Below, in pieces: positions 6,950 to 13,566 of a stretch of 18,410 nucleotides of DNA. The position numbers and the translations under genes were made by a program. The stretch covers positions 1-18,410 of the forward strand of contig CAJZEE010000037.1 of NCBI GenBank assembly GCA_915066865.1. The letters are read 5' to 3'. The notes beneath the pieces were generated by a model. The model saw nothing but the letters and a program-made list of their open reading frames with translations, was not told the origin of the DNA and made no database searches. The DNA is from an uncultured Veillonella sp. (GTDB taxonomy: Bacteria; Bacillota; Negativicutes; Veillonellales; Veillonellaceae). Position 1 is the first letter of the stretch. Every line of letters starts with the position of its first letter.

Positions 6950-7753
6950 ATGAGACGGATTCCGTTGGTAACACTGTTAGTTTTGGTATTGGCAATGGTT
7001 GTGGCAGGTTGTGGATTACTTTCACAAAAAACAGAACCTACTAGTTCAGTACCGCCTGCAAAAGAAGTTAAGATGGTACATCCAACGGGTATTCCTGTTC
7101 TTATGTATCATAAAGTCGGCGACGACAAAGATAATGATGCAGTTATTCGGGAGGATTTGTTTAGAGAACAAATGAAGTTCCTCAAGGATAATGGCTATAA
7201 TCCATTGACGATGGATCAATTGTATGATTATGTTGTAAATGGTGCTGCGGTGCCTGAAAAACCTGTTGTGTTAACCTTTGATGACGGTTATGCAGATACA
7301 TATTCTATCGTATATCCAATTATGAAAGAATATGGATTCCCGGCGACTGTATTTATTAATCCTGGCGATGTTGGGACGCGTCTAACTTGGGATCAAGTGC
7401 GTGAAATGCACAAAAATGGTATTACTATTTCAAACCATGGTTTCCAACACATAGAAATGGGCCAATTGTCAGAGGCAAAACAAATTGAAAATATTACGAA
7501 GGCCCAAGAGGCACTTTCTAAAGAAGTAGGCATTAAGGATAATCCTTGGTTCTGCTATCCATATGGAGATAAAAATGAATTCACCGACTCAGCCTCTAAA
7601 AAGGCTGGCATTAAAATGGGGATGGCTATGAAATCTGGCTGGGCTCATACTGGTGATAATCCATATAATATTTTGCGTGTTTGGGTAGGCAATGCGGTGG
7701 ATATCAAGCATTTTGAAGAACGCATTAGCACCGAACATTTCACTGATTTATAA
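6950..7753 (+). CDS. Polysaccharide deacetylase lipoprotein (CE4 family)
   Basis: A 267-aa membrane-anchored deacetylase. The start is ATG at 6950, just after GAGGAGG; an in-frame GTG/TTG-type extension upstream lacks a ribosome site and would spoil the signal peptide. Residues 4-20 are hydrophobic and end in the lipobox VAGC, so C21 should be lipidated. The NodB domain shows motif 1 TFDDGY (D111, D112), the metal histidines in SNHGFQH (H163, H167) and motif 3 CYPYGD. IPVLMYHKVG is the usual entry to PgaB/YadE-like deacetylases. It would remove N- or O-acetyl groups from peptidoglycan or a surface polysaccharide. It is the first gene of a tight three-gene operon, 11 bases before the next start. 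Confidence 0.88.
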   Translation: MRRIPLVTLLVLVLAMVVAGCGLLSQKTEPTSSVPPAKEVKMVHPTGIPVLMYHKVGDDKDNDAVIREDLFREQMKFLKDNGYNPLTMDQLYDYVVNGAAVPEKPVVLTFDDGYADTYSIVYPIMKEYGFPATVFINPGDVGTRLTWDQVREMHKNGITISNHGFQHIEMGQLSEAKQIENITKAQEALSKEVGIKDNPWFCYPYGDKNEFTDSASKKAGIKMGMAMKSGWAHTGDNPYNILRVWVGNAVDIKHFEERISTEHFTDL

Positions 7754-7764
7754 GGAGAAATACA

Positions 7765-8703
7765 TTGTTCAAAAAGAATTGGGTAAAGTTCATCATTATG
7801 GTGTTCTTATTTGCAGTTGTCACATCACCCTTCGTGGTGCTCTTTGGACCATTTAATAATGTAAAGCGCGCTGTAATTGGCGCTATCTTACAATCTCGCC
7901 ATCCTCATTACATTACGTGGTTGTTTAATGAAGACGAATTACAATCTATTTTGGGGACTGTAGGGGTTGTTAAAAGCCAAGATTTGTTCAAGTTTAATGC
8001 TCGTGAAGATAAGACTTTAAATCTTGAAAAAATCCAGTCTGCTCGTTATGTAGGCTATATTTTAGAAATTCCTGATCCTCGTCGTATTCAAGTAGGTACA
8101 GCGGCTAATATTCAAGAAAAAGGCGATACTACAAGTAATATTGCAAAAATGAATAATGCTGTAGCAGCGATTAATGGCGGTGGTTTCCACGACCCTAATG
8201 GTACTGGTACAGGCCGTTTGCCATATGGTTTCATCTTGCATGATGGTGAGTACGTTATCGGTAAGGATGTAGGCCCTGATGAAGACGTAGACTTTGTAGG
8301 TTTCTCTAAATCTGGTAATCTTATCGCTGGTAACTATGATAAAACTCAGCTTAGTGATATGAAGGCCATGGAAGGTATTACCTTTGGTCCACCTCTTATC
8401 GTTGATGGCAAGAAGATGATTACCGAAGGTGATGGAGGCTGGGGCGTAGGCCCTCGTACTGCTATCGGTCAAAAGAAAGATGGTACAGTGCTATTCCTTG
8501 TAATCGATGGTCGCCAACCAGGGTATTCTATTGGGGCTACCTTGCGTGACGTACAAGATATTCTATTTGAAAAAGGTTGCTACATTGCAGCAAATTTAGA
8601 TGGCGGTTCTAGTTCAACTTTGTACCTAAATGGTAAAGTCGTAAATAAACCTGCCGATTTGTTAGGGGAACGCATGATCCCAACGGCGTTTATCGTGAAA
8701 TAG
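7765..8703 (+). CDS. Membrane-anchored phosphodiester glycosidase (NAGPA domain)
   Basis: A 312-aa protein starting with TTG at 7765, chosen because AAGGAG lies eight bases upstream and the frame begins directly with an MFKKNW membrane anchor (hydrophobic residues about 8-28). The domain spans about 95-312 and shows AAINGGGFHDPNG, a GPRTAIG motif and AANLDGGSSSTLYLNG, the core signatures of the phosphodiester glycosidase family (mammalian uncovering enzyme relatives; EpsL/YngK-type bacterial proteins). Family members cleave the sugar-1-phosphodiester bond. Here it probably trims a phosphosugar decoration of a surface glycan outside the inner membrane. Its position between a deacetylase and a propeller protein supports a glycan-modification role, which is inference. 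Confidence 0.86.
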   Translation: MFKKNWVKFIIMVFLFAVVTSPFVVLFGPFNNVKRAVIGAILQSRHPHYITWLFNEDELQSILGTVGVVKSQDLFKFNAREDKTLNLEKIQSARYVGYILEIPDPRRIQVGTAANIQEKGDTTSNIAKMNNAVAAINGGGFHDPNGTGTGRLPYGFILHDGEYVIGKDVGPDEDVDFVGFSKSGNLIAGNYDKTQLSDMKAMEGITFGPPLIVDGKKMITEGDGGWGVGPRTAIGQKKDGTVLFLVIDGRQPGYSIGATLRDVQDILFEKGCYIAANLDGGSSSTLYLNGKVVNKPADLLGERMIPTAFIVK

Positions 8704-8711
8704 GAGGACAG

Positions 8712-9659
8712 ATGAAACCTTTTACGCGTGTACTGAGCGCCTTTGCGGTAGGTATTCTTCTGCAAGGTGGGGTATACCTATACCTTGATCAATATATGTT
8801 TGCGCCGACTACAGAGTTTAACGTAGCAGGCGCATCAAAAGATGATACTAAAAACTTTCCTGATGTGAAGGAAGGCACTAAATATGTGTCCTATGACCGT
8901 CAATTTATGGCCGTTGTTACAGAAAACTCTTTGAAAATTTACAAGGCTAATGAAAGTAAGCCTACAAATATCGATTTGAAGGGCCGTTCGATTAGTTACT
9001 TCAACTGGATGCCAGACCGTAACTATGCTGTCATGGGTTTATATGACTCCAGAGATGTTGTCATGGCTCGTCTTAATGCGGATGATCCAGAACACGAAGT
9101 TGATACCAAACTTGAAGACTTGCCTCGGGGCAGTAAAATCGTAGATGCTGCGTACTCTGAAGCGACAAATGTGGTGTATATGAAGGTAAAAGTTCAAGAA
9201 CACACATATCGCATTTATCGTACCGATGCTAACTACGATACACGTCGCGTTTACATGCAAGCTACTGATATCGGTCATATCGGTGTATTCTACGATGAAG
9301 ATAACTTCTTCTACGATAATGTGAGAACTGGGGATGTATTCATGTTCAACGGCATTGAAGGGGGATGGCGTGTTATCAACCCTGAAGGGCGTTTCCGCTT
9401 TATCGGTGTTGATATGGACAAAACCATCTACATCGCCCGTGTTGATGAGGACAATAATGCATTGACTGTTTACACTGGTAAATTAGGTGTAGGATTCAAT
9501 CCAGTTTACAAATACAACCACCCTACTACATTTAATGAGTTGACATTATCAGATGTAAAAAACATCATTAAGAATGGTAGTGAAGAAACTACTAAGGTAA
9601 CAGAAGATACTACATCTTCTAAAACATCCAATAGTAGTGGTAGTAAAAAGAAATCTTAA
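8712..9659 (+). CDS. Anchored propeller-like exported protein, unknown function
   Basis: A 315-aa protein with a strong AGGAGG site and a start only eight bases after the glycosidase stop, so translation is probably coupled. Residues 5-27 form an uncleaved signal anchor. The rest has repeating short beta strands with YxxD, SYFNWMPDRNYAVMGLYD and VVYMKV elements, reminiscent of TolB- or WD40-like propeller blades. No enzyme motif is seen. The last 25 residues are a low-complexity Ser/Thr/Lys tail. It may be a scaffold or sugar-binding partner for the two enzymes encoded upstream. The operon probably ends at the hairpin that follows. Confidence 0.7.
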   Translation: MKPFTRVLSAFAVGILLQGGVYLYLDQYMFAPTTEFNVAGASKDDTKNFPDVKEGTKYVSYDRQFMAVVTENSLKIYKANESKPTNIDLKGRSISYFNWMPDRNYAVMGLYDSRDVVMARLNADDPEHEVDTKLEDLPRGSKIVDAAYSEATNVVYMKVKVQEHTYRIYRTDANYDTRRVYMQATDIGHIGVFYDEDNFFYDNVRTGDVFMFNGIEGGWRVINPEGRFRFIGVDMDKTIYIARVDEDNNALTVYTGKLGVGFNPVYKYNHPTTFNELTLSDVKNIIKNGSEETTKVTEDTTSSKTSNSSGSKKKS

Positions 9660-9662
9660 GAA

Positions 9663-9698
9663 AAAGCCTTTATAATGTTCTTTCATTATAAAGGCTTT
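9663..9698 (+). terminator. Strong hairpin after the three-gene envelope operon
   Basis: A 15-bp stem AAAGCCTTTATAATG / CATTATAAAGGCTTT with a six-base loop. The T-tract after it is short (only the stem's own TTT), so termination may be partial and allow transcription into the glycosyltransferase gene, which has no promoter of its own between 9699 and 9731. Confidence 0.6.
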
Positions 9699-9731
9699 AT
9701 TCCTATAATAGTATGTACCCTAAGGATATCT

Positions 9732-10907
9732 ATGAATATATTATTTGTACGCCTTAGTTACATAGGTGATGTTTTGCATGCTACACCTGCTGCGCGGTGG
9801 ATTAAGGAACAGTATCCTGATGCTAAGTTGCATTGGATTGTAACGCCTAGTATGGCAGAGCTTTTACAGGGCAATCCCTATGTAGATAAAATTATTCCCT
9901 GGGAACGGGATATATACGAGGCACATTCTAAAAAACTACATATTCCTACAATGTGGCGCATGTGGTGGGATCTTAAGGCCAAATTAGAGCCTTATAAATT
10001 TGATGTAGCCGTTGATGTGCAAGGGCGACTCATAACAGGGCTAGTACTATTAGCTTCAGGAGCCCCCATTAGACTTGGCCTTGGTGGCACAAAAGAGTTG
10101 AATTGGCTGTTTACTAACTATAAAACGAAGCCTAGTACAGAACACGTGATTAAACGCTATGTAGAGGTAGCTCAGTTGTTAACAAAGGCTATTACTGAAC
10201 ATGCAAATTTAGATACATCGCTTAACATTGATAAATACGGTATTGAGAGCAGTTGTTCACTAAATGAATCTAATGCTAATACGCTATACCACATGGATTT
10301 TCAGGTGCCAACAAATTTACATAGTTGGGCAGAAGAGCAATGGAAGTCGATTGATAATGACGTTTCTTTACATCGAGGCGTGGTAGAAACTCCGTTACGC
10401 ATTGGGCTGGTATTAGGTACCTCTTGGGCAACGAAAGAGTGGCCTCAGGAAAAATGGTATTTTCTCATTAAATCCCTTCAATATAGAGCGAAATTTGTTT
10501 GTTTAGGTGGCCCTAAAGAGGCTGCTCAATACAAACCCTTGCTGGACTCTTTGACAGATGAGGGTATTGATAAAATTGTTCTGAATATGTTAGGGAAAAC
10601 GACACTTCAAGAATTAGGGGCCTTAATTGAAAGTTGTGATGTATTAGTTACTGCAGATACGGGAGCTCTGCATATTGCGTTAGCTTTAAATAAGCCTGTA
10701 GTAGCACTCTTTGGCCCTACGGACCCTAAATTATGGGGCCCTCTGACGGGGACCTTTAAGGTGCTCGTAAATGACGAATTAGATTGCTTGGGCTGCCGAA
10801 AACGACGTTGTCCTAAGCCTAATCAATATTGTATGTCTGGTATTGATCCAGTACGCGTAAAAAAAGCAATTTTTGAACTGATAGGAGATACACATGGCAA
10901 AGTTTAA
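9732..10907 (+). CDS. Glycosyltransferase family 9 (LPS heptosyltransferase, WaaC/WaaF-like)
   Basis: A 391-aa cytoplasmic glycosyltransferase. The start is ATG at 9732 with AAGGA nine bases upstream, giving the canonical N-terminus MNILFVRLSYIGDVLHATPA; the open frame extends upstream into the hairpin but that part is not native. The GDVLHATPA entry, VDVQG, GTSWATKEWPQEKW and TADTGALHIALALNKPVVALFGPTDP blocks are the GT9 signature that binds ADP-heptose. A cysteine-rich tail (CLGCRKRRCP, CMSGIDP) resembles that of many Negativicute and Gram-negative heptosyltransferases. It would add heptose to the inner core of LPS, so the host should have an outer membrane. WaaC versus WaaF cannot be settled from sequence alone. 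Confidence 0.88.
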   Translation: MNILFVRLSYIGDVLHATPAARWIKEQYPDAKLHWIVTPSMAELLQGNPYVDKIIPWERDIYEAHSKKLHIPTMWRMWWDLKAKLEPYKFDVAVDVQGRLITGLVLLASGAPIRLGLGGTKELNWLFTNYKTKPSTEHVIKRYVEVAQLLTKAITEHANLDTSLNIDKYGIESSCSLNESNANTLYHMDFQVPTNLHSWAEEQWKSIDNDVSLHRGVVETPLRIGLVLGTSWATKEWPQEKWYFLIKSLQYRAKFVCLGGPKEAAQYKPLLDSLTDEGIDKIVLNMLGKTTLQELGALIESCDVLVTADTGALHIALALNKPVVALFGPTDPKLWGPLTGTFKVLVNDELDCLGCRKRRCPKPNQYCMSGIDPVRVKKAIFELIGDTHGKV

Positions 10908-11220
10908 AATTCAAAAAGGTTTATCTGATGCGGATATGATGAAAAATTTTAAGGATACAGAAAATTTCGAAGATACTATGCTCAATATGGAGCGAGATGC
11001 TAAGAAACCAGTAGTTCATCAAAGTCCAAAGCAAAAAGAAGATGCTTTTTACCGTGAGTTCTTAACTGAAAAAGTAGAGACTATGATTGGTAAAATGCTC
11101 CTTGATATCAAGATGGAGTATTTTAAAGAAGGGGAAGGGGCTTTCTCTATTCAGGTGAAACGGGAAGGTAAAAATATTGTCCTTGAAACTGCGCCTAAAA
11201 AGGTTAAGCCTGAGAAGTAA
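10894..11220 (+). CDS. Small conserved-looking protein overlapping the GT9 gene
   Basis: A 108-aa highly charged soluble protein of unknown family. It starts 14 bases before the end of the glycosyltransferase gene in another frame, with TAGGAG eight bases ahead of the ATG, so it is translated from the same message and probably coupled to it. The N-terminus is a flexible acidic/basic region. Residues 50-100 look like a helix followed by two strands (FSIQVKREGKNIVLETAP). It is followed by a clear terminator. Function unknown. Confidence 0.72.
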   Translation: MAKFKIQKGLSDADMMKNFKDTENFEDTMLNMERDAKKPVVHQSPKQKEDAFYREFLTEKVETMIGKMLLDIKMEYFKEGEGAFSIQVKREGKNIVLETAPKKVKPEK

Positions 11221-11259
11221 GCCGTATAATGGAGACTATCAAATTTTAAAGATTAGGTC

Positions 11260-11290
11260 AGAACCTGTCCGTAAATGGGCAGGTTCTTTT
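11260..11290 (+). terminator. Intrinsic terminator after the GT9 operon
   Basis: AGAACCTGTCC pairs with GGGCAGGTTCT (one G-T pair) around a six-base loop, followed by TTTT. Confidence 0.85.
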
Positions 11291-11595
11291 GCATGTTTAT
11301 GCATTTAAAAATATCGGCTTAGTTATTAATAAAATTGATGAGCTTATAAACATACCGACGTTTATCGAATTACTACATTTATAAATACCGATATATTTTG
11401 AAAAGTATTTAATAATAACCAAAAATTATTACGATATAATTTTTAGTTTCTCATTAAAATGAGCAATTACAAAAAAATTAATTTGATTAAACATACATGC
11501 TAAACTCTAGTTTCTCTGCAGTTTTTTGTGATATTCATCACGAAAAAATCATCTTTGAATACATGAGATTATGAGTAAATAGCATAATGTGGTTG
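11291..11595. other. AT-rich upstream regulatory region of the carboxyltransferase
   Basis: About 300 bases without an ORF, very AT-rich. It holds an inverted pair of AAATATCGG-like and CCGATATATTT elements (about 11310 and 11388) far apart, and the CRP/FNR-type palindrome described separately. Nothing else recognisable. Confidence 0.4.
11527..11542. promoter_or_regulatory. CRP/FNR-family binding-site palindrome
   Basis: TGTGA-N6-TCACG matches the CRP/FNR-family consensus TGTGA-N6-TCACA in nine of ten half-site bases, and T- and A-runs extend the symmetry on both sides. The centre lies near -96 relative to the predicted start of the carboxyltransferase transcript, compatible with upstream activation. 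The same bases could also form a hairpin. Confidence 0.5.
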
Positions 11596-11624
11596 TTGAC
11601 AAAGAATTTTATAAGTAGTCTAAT
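11596..11624 (+). promoter_or_regulatory. Strong promoter of the carboxyltransferase gene
   Basis: A perfect TTGACA (11596-11601), a 17-base spacer and TCTAAT (11619-11624, five of six). The predicted start is near 11631, giving a leader of about 134 bases. Confidence 0.75.
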
Positions 11625-11630
11625 ATAAGT

Positions 11631-11764
11631 ATGTATTACGATTTTAGCGCGTTTGGCTAGTGTGAGCAGACATCGAAAAAATCGTAAAAAAAATAGGTAT
11701 GAGATAGTTGTTTAATGAGTGTATAAAGTTACATACACAGACTATTTCGATTTGGAGGATTAAC
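11631..11764 (+). promoter_or_regulatory. Long structured 5' leader of the carboxyltransferase mRNA
   Basis: Two nested structures are visible. TTACGATTTT (11636-11645) pairs perfectly with AAAATCGTAA (11678-11687) close to the 5' end. Then ATAGT (11704-11708) pairs with ACTAT (11741-11745) around an inner GTGTAT/ATACAC stem. The second ends shortly before the TTGGAGGA ribosome site. No known riboswitch class was recognised. The leader may stabilise the mRNA or regulate translation. Confidence 0.45.
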
Positions 11765-13117
11765 ATGGCTAAAAAATTAAGAATTTGCGAAACCGTTCTT
11801 CGTGACGGTCATCAATCTATTTTGGCAACACGTATGCGCTACGAACAAATGGAACCAGTGCTCGGCCTTTTAGATGATATTGGTTATGAAGCTCTTGAAT
11901 GTTGGGGCGGCGCTACTTATGACAGCTGTCTTCGTTTCTTGAATGAAGATCCATGGGAACGCCTTCGCAAATTGAAAGCTAATTTGAAAAATACCCCATT
12001 GCAAATGTTGCTTCGCGGTCAAAATTTGTTGGGCTATAAACACTACTCCGACGACGTAGTAGAAGCATTCTGTAATGCGGCTGTAAAAAATGGTATCGAC
12101 CGTATCCGTATTTTCGACGCATTGAATGACCCACGCAATATGGAAGCTGCTATTAAGTACTCCAAAAAAGCTGGTGCACACGTTCAATCCGCTATGGTAT
12201 ACACAATTTCTCCAGTTCACACAACTGAAAGCTTCTTGAAAGTAGCTGAAACTTTGGTAGAAATGGGTACTGATTCCCTTTGTATCAAAGATATGTCCGG
12301 TTTGTTAGGACCTGCTGATGCATATGATTTGGTTTCTACTTTCAAAAAACGTTTTGGCGAATTGCCAATCGATTTGCATAGCCATTTCACTTGCGGTCTT
12401 GCTAGTACTACATACTGGGAAGCTGCTAAAGCTGGCGTAGATATCATCGATACTGCTATCTCTCCATTTGCTCATGCAACTAGCCAACCAGCTACTGAAA
12501 CTATGATTGAAATGTTCAAAGGTACTGAATGGGATCTTGGCCTTGACCTTGATAAATACATTCCATTAGTTGACCATTTCCGTAAAGTAAAACAACAAAT
12601 CGCTGAAGAATTCAACTTGAAACCAGCTAGTGATGTAATCCCTGCTGTTCGTCGTTACCAAATTCCTGGCGGTATGTTGTCCAATACTCAAAACCAATTG
12701 AACGAAATGGGTATGGGCGATCGCTTCTTTGACGTTATGGATGAAATGCCACGCGTTCGTGAAGACTTGGGTTACCCTCCATTGGTAACTCCAACATCCC
12801 AAATCGTTGGTACAATGGCTATGATGAACGTTATGATGGGCGACCGTTACAAAATGGTTCCTAACGAAGTTAAAGATCTTGTTCGTGGTAAATATGGTCA
12901 ATTACCTGGTACAATTTCTGATGAAATTCGTCAAACTATCATTGGTGATGAACAACCTATTACTTGCCGTCCAGCAGATCTTATCGAACCTGAATTGGAA
13001 GGTTACCGTCAAGATTTAGCTTCTAAAGGCTACAATGGCATCACTGACGAAGACGTATTGACTTACGCTATGTTCCCAGAAGTTGCTATTAACTTCTTCG
13101 ATGCAAATCGTCGTTAA
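11765..13117 (+). CDS. Oxaloacetate decarboxylase / pyruvate carboxylase carboxyltransferase subunit, without biotin domain
   Basis: A 450-aa carboxyltransferase that moves CO2 between a 2-oxo acid (oxaloacetate/pyruvate) and a biotin carrier. The start is ATG at 11765 after GGAGG; the frame is open further upstream, but only through the structured leader. Motifs: TVLRDGHQS with metal Asp D14, CIKDMSG with the active-site Lys K175, HSHFTCG with metal ligands H205 and H207, and PFAHATSQPATE. Full-length OadA or PycB proteins continue into a biotinyl domain with an MKM motif. This one stops after the carboxyltransferase and conserved C-terminal domain, so it needs a separate biotin carrier encoded elsewhere. 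Codon use is strongly biased (CGT, GGT, AAC, TTC), the mark of high expression. It is a single gene ended by a strong terminator. Confidence 0.88.
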   Translation: MAKKLRICETVLRDGHQSILATRMRYEQMEPVLGLLDDIGYEALECWGGATYDSCLRFLNEDPWERLRKLKANLKNTPLQMLLRGQNLLGYKHYSDDVVEAFCNAAVKNGIDRIRIFDALNDPRNMEAAIKYSKKAGAHVQSAMVYTISPVHTTESFLKVAETLVEMGTDSLCIKDMSGLLGPADAYDLVSTFKKRFGELPIDLHSHFTCGLASTTYWEAAKAGVDIIDTAISPFAHATSQPATETMIEMFKGTEWDLGLDLDKYIPLVDHFRKVKQQIAEEFNLKPASDVIPAVRRYQIPGGMLSNTQNQLNEMGMGDRFFDVMDEMPRVREDLGYPPLVTPTSQIVGTMAMMNVMMGDRYKMVPNEVKDLVRGKYGQLPGTISDEIRQTIIGDEQPITCRPADLIEPELEGYRQDLASKGYNGITDEDVLTYAMFPEVAINFFDANRR

Positions 13118-13127
13118 TCCAAATTTT

Positions 13128-13159
13128 AAAAGAGGATTCTTAGGAATCCTCTTTTTTTT
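13128..13159 (+). terminator. Strong intrinsic terminator after the carboxyltransferase
   Basis: AAAAGAGGATTC pairs with GAATCCTCTTTT around a four-base loop, followed by a run of eight T. Confidence 0.93.
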
Positions 13160-13484
13160 GGCCATATTTAAACTATCCTCATAGAGAAATAGTATAATTC
13201 AGTATATATTTTGTTTTATTAAATGAAGAGATTCAATAGTTGTTTCATTTTTTATATTTTAGCTTTTTTATAAACAGTATAGACGAGTTCCTATTAAAAG
13301 GGGAGACTAAGGAACTATGAAATATCAGATATTACCAATTTTCATATCGCCATAAGATACATGGGTGCGTGTGAAAATATAATTTTTACGAAAAGTATTA
13401 GATATTAAAAGGGTCGAGATACCTTTGAATAATCGGTCAATTATAAACTACGTATGAAAGAATAGTGAAAAATATGTTGGATAT
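13160..13484. other. Intergenic region without recognised genes
   Basis: AT-rich DNA before the kinase promoter. A 12-codon ORF (MKYQILPIFISP) at 13318 follows GGGGAG and AAGGA and might be a leader peptide, but it is too short to call. Nothing else recognisable was found. Confidence 0.4.
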
Positions 13485-13514
13485 TTGCGTGTTTTACTTG
13501 CGTTAAGTTATAAA
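13485..13514 (+). promoter_or_regulatory. Probable promoter of the two-component operon with TTGCGT repeats
   Basis: TTGCGT (13485-13490), an 18-base spacer and TATAAA (13509-13514). TTGCGT recurs at 13499 and a variant TAGCGT at 13517, so a repeated element overlaps the promoter and could be a regulator site. An alternative reading uses the second TTGCGT with TAAACT at 13523. Confidence 0.4.
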
Positions 13515-13566
13515 AATAGCGTAAACTATAGAGAGTATCTACTATTTATGATATTGAGGTAATCCT

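Noticed and set aside
9675..9731. Upstream extension of the heptosyltransferase
   Set aside because: It overlaps a terminator-like hairpin, and the GT9 N-terminus begins at MNILFVRLSYIGD with its own ribosome site.
11708..11764. Upstream in-frame extension of the carboxyltransferase (19 residues)
   Set aside because: It would start at TTG without a ribosome site inside the structured leader; the family N-terminus begins at the ATG after GGAGG.
12217..12901. Several minus-strand ORFs opposite the carboxyltransferase
   Set aside because: Shadows caused by the strong codon bias of the real gene; no ribosome sites or family motifs.
13318..13356. Twelve-codon ORF MKYQILPIFISP with a good ribosome site before the kinase operon, as a leader peptide
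   Set aside because: Too short to separate from chance, no run of regulatory codons and no attenuator hairpin directly after it.
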